Assembly: GCA_964509295.1 (NCBI GenBank)
Contig: CAZDWS010000006.1
Span: 62,001-126,000, forward strand
DNA from: JBGSQR01 sp964509295
Lineage (GTDB): Bacteria > Desulfobacterota > Desulfuromonadia > Geobacterales > Pseudopelobacteraceae
DNA: 64,000 nucleotides
Direction: 5' to 3'
The position numbers were made by a program, and so were the translations under genes. Below are positions 43,063 to 49,575 of the stretch, piece after piece. The notes under the pieces were generated by a model, which saw only the letters and a program-made list of their open reading frames with translations, was not told the DNA's origin and searched no databases. Position 1 is the stretch's first letter. Each line of letters starts with the position of its first letter.

Positions 43063-44343
43063 ATGGCGTATTCCGCAGACTTTGAAAAAGCCCTCCAGAT
43101 TGGGCGACCACCGAACATCAGGCAGCTCTTTCCCAACTCCAAGGCACTGATTGTCAGCGGTAAAGTGATTGACAGGGCGATGTCGGCCAAAGGCAAGGCC
43201 ATTACAATGGCTGCCAACGGTCGCAACTCTTTTGTTATCCGTGGTGCACTCTTGGCTGCGCAGCGTGCCAATGCCCCGATTATTATTGAAATCGCCAAGT
43301 CGGAAGGTGGCCAGAAGGCTTACTGCCCGGTCAACTACTGGAATATGGCCCGCATCGTTGATTCACTCTGCAATGAACTGGGGATAACCATCCCGGTTGC
43401 CATTCATGCCGATCATTACGGCATCAAGAATGATAAGGATCTTGCTGATGCCAAGGTTGAAGTGCCGACCATGTTTGAGGCCGGAATTACCTCTATTGCC
43501 ATAGACGCTTCTCATCTGCCCGATGATCAGAACCTTTTGGCTAATCTGGCGATCAACCCTTATATCCCCAAGTGGGCCGGACTTGAAACCGAAGTTGGTG
43601 AAATCAAGGGCAACAGCGGGCTGTCAACGGTTTCCGAGGCCAAGTTTCTGATCCAGGGTCTGAATGCCCATGAAATCTACCCCGACTGGATTGCACTTAA
43701 CAACGGCACCACACATGGTCTGGAAGCCAGCGATGCCGGTATCCAGGTCGGTCTGACAGCTGACATACATGAAGCCCTCAAGCCTTACAAGGTCAACGGT
43801 GCACAGCACGGTACTTCCGGCAACAGTTCCGAGCGTCTGCGAGAAATTGCCGATAAAACCCATACCACCAAAGCAAATGTGGCGACAGCATTGCAGATGG
43901 TTTCCTGGGGACTGGAAGTAAACGACTACGGCAATGCAAAATTGGATGCTGACGGCAACTTCATCAAGATTGTGGGTGAGGGCGTTACCGAAGAACTGTG
44001 GGCAGAAATGGTTGCCTATGCGGCTGAGAAGGGGTGGAAGAAAGGTGACTACAAGAGCCTGAACCTTCCTTTTGAAAACAAGCTGCTGGCACAGCCGAAA
44101 GCTGTTCGTGACCGCATGGCCAAGCGCGTGGAAGAGTTTGTCTACAAGATGCTGGTTGATGTTTTTAATGCTAAAGATACGGCGCCACTTGCCATCGAAG
44201 CCATTTTGAAAGCCGGTTCCCATGATGTGGGGCCTAGGGCATCCCTGCTTGAGGATCCAGCCTACTGGACCAAAGAGCATATCATTGAGCGTGCTAAAAC
44301 CATTGATGGTGATAAGGGTGCTGCAGGTAACTTTGACGACTAG
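43063..44343 (+). CDS. class II fructose-bisphosphate aldolase, long divergent type
   Basis: This 426-residue protein has class II aldolase zinc-site motifs: VAIHADHYGIK near residue 115, a second histidine in ALNNGTTHGLEAS near residue 225, and NGAQHGTSGNSSERLRE near residue 250. It is some 80 residues longer than E. coli FbaA, with the extra length in the C-terminal half, and has DASHLPDDQNLLAN in place of the standard segment after the catalytic Asp. Related long proteins are annotated as fructose-1,6-bisphosphate aldolase; sugar-phosphate aldolase is safe, exact substrate less so. ATG 43063 lies 7 bases after GGGAG. A strong terminator follows. Confidence 0.83.
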   Translation: MAYSADFEKALQIGRPPNIRQLFPNSKALIVSGKVIDRAMSAKGKAITMAANGRNSFVIRGALLAAQRANAPIIIEIAKSEGGQKAYCPVNYWNMARIVDSLCNELGITIPVAIHADHYGIKNDKDLADAKVEVPTMFEAGITSIAIDASHLPDDQNLLANLAINPYIPKWAGLETEVGEIKGNSGLSTVSEAKFLIQGLNAHEIYPDWIALNNGTTHGLEASDAGIQVGLTADIHEALKPYKVNGAQHGTSGNSSERLREIADKTHTTKANVATALQMVSWGLEVNDYGNAKLDADGNFIKIVGEGVTEELWAEMVAYAAEKGWKKGDYKSLNLPFENKLLAQPKAVRDRMAKRVEEFVYKMLVDVFNAKDTAPLAIEAILKAGSHDVGPRASLLEDPAYWTKEHIIERAKTIDGDKGAAGNFDD

Positions 44344-44401
44344 TTAATTTCGTTAATAAGCTGATCCTGTTTTCAGGGGTTGGAGCTATATCAAAGTATT
44401 G

Positions 44402-44432
44402 AAAACGGGGGCCATCTGGCCCCCGTTTTTTT
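44402..44432. terminator. bidirectional intrinsic terminator
   Basis: A 12-bp stem (44402-44413 with 44418-44429, core CGGGGGCC/GGCCCCCG), ATCT loop, and a T-run to 44432, with an A-run on the other side. It lies between the convergent aldolase and mnmH genes and can serve both. Confidence 0.9.
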
Positions 44433-44442
44433 ATTTGCAACC

Positions 44443-45480
44443 TCAGATTGAAGAATCTGCCTTGTGGTGTTTCCAGAACTGCCACAACTGCTGTTCCGCC
44501 AGGGCGTAATCCTCCAGATCCAACTCTGCCACAGGTGTCCAAGGGCGATGCTTATAGTAAAGCTTGTCGTAATAGTTCTCAATCAGTCCCTTGATTAAAC
44601 CGGGGATATCCCAGTTTTCCAACATGCCTGAAAGCTCTGTGAATTGTGGTCCGCCAAGTTTCTTTTTGATTCGGACGAGCGAATCGGCCATGGCCTCACG
44701 GAATTCCGGAAAGGCATATTCTACCGTTAAGCGTTGCACACGCGTTTCCAGAGAAGCCTTGCACCAGATTCTGCTTCCATCGGCCATGACATCATACAGG
44801 TTGCCGGGCAGCGAAATCTTGCCGATGCGTGGGCTTTCTCCCTCCAGAACAATTGGACGGTCAGCTGGTGCGCGACGGAATTGATCCCATAGCAGGGTAT
44901 CAAACCTTTTCTGACTAGGTGATTGATCAAGACCAATCGCTCCAAAAGCTGATCCACGATGACAGGCCAGTCCTTCCAGGTCGATAGAAGTCCATTTTTG
45001 CTGGTCCAGCCCGTTAATAAAAGTTGTTTTTCCGATGCCGGTCATGCCGTGCATTACCAGCAGCGGAGCGGGCGGTTTGAAGTCTTCAAAGTAATCGTTG
45101 ACAATCCCACGAAAAGTCTTGTATCCGCCTTGCAGTTGAAAAACAGGATGGCCTGTTGCTTCCAGCAGAATAGCCATGGATTTGCTGCGCAGACCTCCAC
45201 GCCAGCAGTAGACGGTAACGGTTCTTCCTGCTGCATGGCTGATAATCTCTTGAACCATTGCAGCAAAACGGCCACAGGTTAATTCAAGACCTCTCATGCG
45301 GGCCTGTTTCGGTCCGATCTGTTTGTGAATGGTACCTATTTCCACCCTTTCTTCATTGGTTAGTATTGGTACGTTGACGGCTCCAGGCAGGTGATCTTCT
45401 GCGAATTCAAGTGGTGTGCGTACATCAACGATACAGTGATTATCAAGCAATTCTGGTGAAAATGAAATTGATTCGGGCAT
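44443..45480 (-). CDS. mnmH: tRNA 2-selenouridine/geranyl-2-thiouridine synthase
   Basis: MnmH replaces sulfur with selenium at the wobble uridine of tRNAs for Lys, Glu and Gln using selenophosphate. The protein (345 residues from ATG 45480, GGAG nine bases upstream) has an N-terminal rhodanese domain with VDVRTPLEFAEDHLPGAVN and the active cysteine in VYCWRGGLRSKSMA (near residue 91), and a P-loop domain with HGMTGIGKTTFINGL near residue 147. This implies the cell makes selenophosphate (selD), which is not in this window. The frame extends to 45501 without support. Confidence 0.93.
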   Translation of the reverse strand: MPESISFSPELLDNHCIVDVRTPLEFAEDHLPGAVNVPILTNEERVEIGTIHKQIGPKQARMRGLELTCGRFAAMVQEIISHAAGRTVTVYCWRGGLRSKSMAILLEATGHPVFQLQGGYKTFRGIVNDYFEDFKPPAPLLVMHGMTGIGKTTFINGLDQQKWTSIDLEGLACHRGSAFGAIGLDQSPSQKRFDTLLWDQFRRAPADRPIVLEGESPRIGKISLPGNLYDVMADGSRIWCKASLETRVQRLTVEYAFPEFREAMADSLVRIKKKLGGPQFTELSGMLENWDIPGLIKGLIENYYDKLYYKHRPWTPVAELDLEDYALAEQQLWQFWKHHKADSSI

Positions 45481-45550
45481 AATTAGTTCTCCAGTGGACA
45501 CTATAAATGACTATCAGTGGTCTGGCAATCCGGATCTGCTGAATATAGTC

Positions 45551-45578
45551 TTGTACCATGCTGATTTCATGCTATTAT
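45551..45578 (+). promoter_or_regulatory. extended -10 promoter for the PilZ gene
   Basis: TTGTAC (45551-45556), 16-bp spacer ending in TGC, then TATTAT (45573-45578). It lies about 33 bp before the PilZ ATG and overlaps the ATG at 45558, which argues against that upstream start. Confidence 0.6.
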
Positions 45579-45611
45579 TGGCGATATTTTCACCACTTGG
45601 AGGAACTGATT

Positions 45612-45986
45612 ATGGCAACCAGAAAATTTTCGAGGGTTACTTTCAATGTGAATGCCTCAATTACAACCGCTGAACGCAAGTTTCACGGTGGAGTTGAGAA
45701 TCTTAGCATGAACGGCATGTTTCTGGTGACATCTGAACGTTTACCGATTGGTGAGCTGGTTGACATAACCATAATTCTGGATGGTTCGGAACCGGAAATT
45801 TCTGTCGGTTTCAGCGGCAGGATCAGCCGAATTACCGATGAAGGGCTGGGGTTTAATTTTGAAAAAATTGATCTGGATTCTTATACGCATCTGAAGAATA
45901 TTATCGCATATAATATTGATGATGCGGAAAAGGTGAATGATGAAATTCATCACTCTATCGATGAAAAACTGGCTGGTGTAAAGTAG
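45612..45986 (+). CDS. PilZ domain protein (c-di-GMP effector)
   Basis: This 124-residue single-domain protein has both c-di-GMP contact motifs of PilZ: RxxxR as RKFSR at residues 4-8 and the D/NxSxxG motif as NLSMNG near residue 37. The GLGFNFEKID segment closes the barrel and a short helical tail follows. The start at 45612 is fixed by GGAGG 9 bases upstream. It stands alone between mnmH (divergent) and the panBC leader. Its output target cannot be told from sequence; the window also contains a GGDEF-EAL protein at 61638. Confidence 0.9.
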   Translation: MATRKFSRVTFNVNASITTAERKFHGGVENLSMNGMFLVTSERLPIGELVDITIILDGSEPEISVGFSGRISRITDEGLGFNFEKIDLDSYTHLKNIIAYNIDDAEKVNDEIHHSIDEKLAGVK

Positions 45987-46052
45987 AGTTATTAAGGGTA
46001 AAAATATTTTTATATGGATTTTATCAATTAATATTTGATATATGAAAAGAGA

Positions 46053-46212
46053 TGACAGCGACCCTGAAGGGCGTTGATCGGCTGTTTTGCGAAATACATT
46101 CATATACTGCACGGATTCCAGGGCGAACCGGGACGGAAGGGGATATCCCAACAGGTATGGCGGCAAGGGCTGCCAGGTATGTACCTGTCAACGCGCCTTC
46201 CAGCGCGTTTTT
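46053..46212 (+). ncRNA. structured panB leader, candidate regulatory RNA
   Basis: The 260-bp gap between the PilZ gene and panB contains ordered hairpin-forming sequence. ACAGC (46054-46058) pairs with GCTGT (46081-46085) around a CCCTGAAGGG hairpin. ACAGGTA (46151-46157) pairs with TACCTGT (46182-46188) enclosing TGGCGGC-AAGG-GCTGCCA (46158-46175). An intrinsic terminator follows immediately. I do not recognise a named riboswitch; the pan motif known from panB and panC leaders is a candidate by context only. A free-standing small RNA is the alternative. Confidence 0.4.
46190..46212 (+). terminator. intrinsic terminator/attenuator upstream of panB
   Basis: AACGCGC (46190-46196) and GCGCGTT (46203-46209) form a 7-bp stem with a CTTCCA loop and run into five Ts (46208-46212). 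It is 34 bases before the panB ATG and in the same direction, so it can only regulate panB or end a leader RNA or PilZ read-through. Confidence 0.65.
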
Positions 46213-46246
46213 GTTATTTAGGCCATAAATTTATCAGGAGCACGAC

Positions 46247-47047
46247 ATGCGAAAAAAAGTCAATATACCCGAGATTCTCCAGATGAAGCAGGACGGACGC
46301 CGCATTACCATGCTGACAGCATACGATTATCCCTTTGCACGTCTGGTGGATAATGCCGGTGTTGACATTATTCTTGTGGGTGATTCCGCCGGGGTTGTCT
46401 TTTCCGGTTATGAGAATACCCTGCCGGTAACATTGGATGAGATGCTCTATCATGTCAAAGCAGTTGTAAGGGCGACTCCAATGGCCCTGGTAGTAGCGGA
46501 CATGCCGTTTATGTCCTACCAGGTCAGCATTGAAGAGGCTCGTCGCAACTGCGGCAGAATGCTCCAGGAAGGCGGAGCAGCGGCAGTAAAGATTGAAGGT
46601 GGGGTGAATGCGGCAGAAACCATCCGCGCCATTTCATCAATTGATATTCCGGTTATGGCGCATATAGGTTTGACACCACAGTCTGTCCATCGCATGGGCG
46701 GGTTCAAGGTTCAGGGGCGGAAGGATCAGGCCGAGCGGATCATGGCAGATGCCATTGCGGTTGAGGAGGCCGGAGCTTTTTCAGTTGTGCTGGAGGGTAT
46801 CCCGGCGGAGCTCGCCGCCCGGATTACTGAAAAACTGAGTATTCCGACAATCGGTATCGGTGCCGGTGTACATTGCGATGGCCAGGTTTTGGTGATTCAT
46901 GATTTGTTGGGGCTATGTGAAAAGTATTCACCCAAGTTTGTCAAACGTTATGCCGAGCTTGCTCCGGTAATAACAGAGGCTGTTCAATCGTATCTGGAAG
47001 AGGTACGCAATGGTGACTTTCCGACCGATGCGCACTCGTTTAACTAA
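46247..47047 (+). CDS. panB: 3-methyl-2-oxobutanoate hydroxymethyltransferase
   Basis: PanB makes ketopantoate from alpha-ketoisovalerate and methylene-THF in pantothenate and coenzyme A synthesis. The 266-residue TIM barrel has MLTAYDYPFARLVDNAG, ILVGDSAGVVFSGYENT with the magnesium aspartate, AVKIEGG, HIGLTPQSVHRMGGFKVQGR and IGIGAGVHCDGQVLVIHD, all standard. CAGGAG precedes the ATG. It leads the panB-panC pair and sits just after the attenuator-like terminator. Confidence 0.96.
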   Translation: MRKKVNIPEILQMKQDGRRITMLTAYDYPFARLVDNAGVDIILVGDSAGVVFSGYENTLPVTLDEMLYHVKAVVRATPMALVVADMPFMSYQVSIEEARRNCGRMLQEGGAAAVKIEGGVNAAETIRAISSIDIPVMAHIGLTPQSVHRMGGFKVQGRKDQAERIMADAIAVEEAGAFSVVLEGIPAELAARITEKLSIPTIGIGAGVHCDGQVLVIHDLLGLCEKYSPKFVKRYAELAPVITEAVQSYLEEVRNGDFPTDAHSFN

Positions 47048-47061
47048 GGATCAGTAATAAT

Positions 47062-47913
47062 ATGAAAATTATCAGTTCAATTGTTGAAATGCAGTCTTAT
47101 GCGTGTTCTTTGAAACAGTGTGGTAAAAGCATAGCATTTGTACCGACCATGGGGTTTTTGCATGAAGGGCACTCCTCTTTGCTTAGAGAAGGTCGCAAGA
47201 AAGGCGATGTTCTAGTTCTCTCCATTTTCGTAAACCCGATCCAGTTTGGCCAGAACGAAGATCTGGATCGTTACCCGCGCAATATGGAGGGTGACTGCCG
47301 TATTGCCGCCGAGTGTGGTGTGGATGTTGTCTTTACGCCTACCGCTACGGAAATGTATCCGTCCGGATTTCAGACTTCTATTTCGGTTAAGCATATTTCG
47401 CTGCCGTTATGCGGTGCCAGTCGTCCGGGACATTTTGACGGTGTGGCAACAGTGGTCAATAAATTATTCAATATTGTTATGCCGGATGTGGCCCTGTTTG
47501 GCTGCAAGGATTATCAGCAACTGGCGGTTATCAGGCAGATGACGAGCGATCTCAGCATTCCGGTACATGTGCTGGGGATGCCGATTGTCCGGGAAGCAGA
47601 CGGACTGGCCATGAGTTCCCGCAATGTTTACCTCTCGCCGGAGGAGCGGCAGAGCGCCCTTTGTCTGATTAAGTCGATTATAGCTGTTCGGGCGGCATAT
47701 AAAGCCGGTGAGAAGGATATTGCCACTCTTCGCAGCATGGCTTTGGCAATAATAGAAAAGGAGTCGTCAACGCAGATAGATTACCTGGAATTTTGCAATG
47801 GAATTACACTGGAGACAACTGCGGTGGCAGATAAAGACACACTGATGGTTATGGCGGTCAAGGTCGGAAAAACCAGGCTGATCGATAACAATTTGCTGAA
47901 TGAAGATCTGTAG
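47062..47913 (+). CDS. panC: pantothenate synthetase
   Basis: PanC joins pantoate and beta-alanine with ATP. The 283-residue protein has the class I synthetase-like motifs VPTMGFLHEGHSSLL (HXGH), FVNPIQFGQNEDLDRYPR, CGASRPGHFDGVATVVNKLF, FGCKDYQQLAVIRQM and the READGLAMSSRN segment (KMSKS-like). It follows panB by 14 bp. No panD (aspartate decarboxylase) is in the window. A terminator follows 55 bp after the stop. Confidence 0.96.
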   Translation: MKIISSIVEMQSYACSLKQCGKSIAFVPTMGFLHEGHSSLLREGRKKGDVLVLSIFVNPIQFGQNEDLDRYPRNMEGDCRIAAECGVDVVFTPTATEMYPSGFQTSISVKHISLPLCGASRPGHFDGVATVVNKLFNIVMPDVALFGCKDYQQLAVIRQMTSDLSIPVHVLGMPIVREADGLAMSSRNVYLSPEERQSALCLIKSIIAVRAAYKAGEKDIATLRSMALAIIEKESSTQIDYLEFCNGITLETTAVADKDTLMVMAVKVGKTRLIDNNLLNEDL

Positions 47914-47967
47914 CATTCGTAGAAATAATGAGGCAAATGTAGCCAGCTTCATGTGACATATATTGAG

Positions 47968-48009
47968 AAAAGGGGGAGGCGCTGTCTTATGCACTCACCC
48001 TCTTTTTTT
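47968..48009 (+). terminator. intrinsic terminator after panC
   Basis: AAAAGGGGG (47968-47976) pairs with CCCTCTTTT (47998-48006, one G-U pair) around a 21-base loop, with the T-run continuing to 48009. Confidence 0.7.
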
Positions 48010-48115
48010 GCCTTGTCAGGCTGTTTTAACATGATATTTTACAAGCGCCCTGGCTGATAAGCCATTGTTTGGTTTTGGCCAGGTGTTTCTTTGTGATTTA
48101 GCGTGTATGTAACTA

Positions 48116-48144
48116 TTGACATAATTGGTCTACACTGATATCGA
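48116..48144 (+). promoter_or_regulatory. weak candidate promoter for glgC
   Basis: TTGACA (48116-48121) is a perfect -35; at 17 bp spacing the -10 reads TATCGA (48139-48144), a poor match. The leader before the glgC ATG would be about 100 bases. The rest of 48010-48253 shows no gene. Confidence 0.35.
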
Positions 48145-48253
48145 AAGTGAAGGTGTTTTTATCTCCTGCGTATTTGTAGGTATCTGTTTTAAAGAGATTC
48201 CAATTCAAAACATAATTTATTCATCATTCTGACTGAAAAAGGGGGCGTCTAGC

Positions 48254-49510
48254 ATGTATTCAATGGGAAATATCACCAGAAATACTATTGCCATGGTTCT
48301 GGCGGGCGGCAAGGGAGAACGGTTAAGTCCGCTTACTACAAACAGGCCCAAGCCTGGTGTCCCTTTTGGTGGTAAATACAAGATAATCGACTTTGTTCTG
48401 AGTAACCTTTTTAACTCGGGAATAAAAAAAGTATATGTCTTAACTCAGTATCGGGCCTATTCACTGATGAAGCATATCAGGGAGTCCTGGGGGCGCTGGA
48501 CCGGTTTGGGTGAGTTCTATGTGGCCATATCTCCTGAAACTAAAAATGAGAGCGAGGAATGGTTCAAGGGCACAGCCGACGCAATTTATCAGTATCTGCG
48601 ATTTATTGAATCAAGTGACGCCGATTATGTGGCAATCTTTGGCGGCGACCATATCTACAAGATGGATATCAGCCAGATGATTGCAAATCATCAGCGTACC
48701 AGGGCTGATATTACGATAGCAGCACTTGAAGTTCCGGCTGAAGAGGCAAAACGATTCGGAGTGTTTTCGGTTGATGATGATAACCGGGTCACCGGTTTTA
48801 CAGAAAAGCCAAAAGAGCCGGAAACCATTCCTGGGCGTGATACCTGTTTTGCATCCATGGGTAACTATATTTTTTCCGTCAGAAAGTTGATTGAGGTGCT
48901 GCAGGAAGGGAAGAAAAAACATGCTGATCTGGATTTTGGTATGCACGTTATTCCCATGATGCTTGCCAATGGTGATCGCGTTTTTGCCTATAATTTTAAT
49001 GATAACCTGATACCGGGCATGAGGCAGGAAGAGAAGGGGTACTGGAAGGATGTGGGTACGCTCGACTCATATTATGAAGCCAATATGGACCTGGTAAATG
49101 TTTCACCGCAGCTGAATCTATACAACTATAAATGGCCAATCCTGACCAATCAGGGTAATCTGCCGCCTGCCAAGACCATTTTTGACGATGATGACCGTCG
49201 CGGCCACAATCTTGACTCCTATGTCTGCGGCGGCTGTGTAACCAGCGGCGGTACGGTCAGAAAGTCCATAATAGGACCCTGCTGCCGTATCAACAGCTTC
49301 AGTCTGGTGGAAGATTCGATTCTATTTGAAAATGTGGTAGTCGGGCGTCATGCTAAAATCAAAAGAGCTATCATCGATAAGAATATTACAATTCCGGATA
49401 AATTTGAAATCGGTTATGATCATGATCTGGATCGCAGTAGAGGATATACGGTGACGGAAACAGGTATCGTGGTTGTCACCAGTAGCGGTAATGGTTGTGT
49501 GCTGAAGTAG
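48254..49510 (+). CDS. glgC: glucose-1-phosphate adenylyltransferase
   Basis: GlgC makes ADP-glucose, the donor for glycogen synthesis. The 418-residue protein has TIAMVLAGGKGERLSPLT and RPKPGVPFGGKYKIIDFVL, the ATP and regulatory loops, EWFKGTADAIYQYL, FGGDHIYKMD with the catalytic aspartate, FTEKPKEP and a C-terminal beta-helix (SVVE-type segment FSLVEDSILFENVVVG). GGGGG lies 8 bases before the ATG. No other glg genes are adjacent. A terminator follows. Confidence 0.95.
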   Translation: MYSMGNITRNTIAMVLAGGKGERLSPLTTNRPKPGVPFGGKYKIIDFVLSNLFNSGIKKVYVLTQYRAYSLMKHIRESWGRWTGLGEFYVAISPETKNESEEWFKGTADAIYQYLRFIESSDADYVAIFGGDHIYKMDISQMIANHQRTRADITIAALEVPAEEAKRFGVFSVDDDNRVTGFTEKPKEPETIPGRDTCFASMGNYIFSVRKLIEVLQEGKKKHADLDFGMHVIPMMLANGDRVFAYNFNDNLIPGMRQEEKGYWKDVGTLDSYYEANMDLVNVSPQLNLYNYKWPILTNQGNLPPAKTIFDDDDRRGHNLDSYVCGGCVTSGGTVRKSIIGPCCRINSFSLVEDSILFENVVVGRHAKIKRAIIDKNITIPDKFEIGYDHDLDRSRGYTVTETGIVVVTSSGNGCVLK

Positions 49511-49540
49511 TAATATTACATACGGCTCATTGGATAAAAC

Positions 49541-49572
49541 AGCGAGGCCCGCATTTTTGCGGGCCTCGTTTT
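49541..49572. terminator. bidirectional intrinsic terminator
   Basis: An 11-bp stem (CGAGGCCCGCA at 49543-49553 with TGCGGGCCTCG at 49558-49568), four-base loop, then TTTT. It lies between convergent glgC and uvrA and ends 3 bp before the uvrA stop. Confidence 0.88.
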
Positions 49573-49575
49573 GTT

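Noticed and set aside
46053..46190. SRP 4.5S RNA or 6S RNA in the panB leader
   Set aside because: The fragment CGGGACGGAAGGGG superficially recalls the SRP loop, but the surrounding conserved core is absent and no long 6S-type hairpin is seen.
45987..46246. GEMM-type c-di-GMP riboswitch near the PilZ gene
   Set aside because: The conserved GEMM core was not found on either strand by eye.
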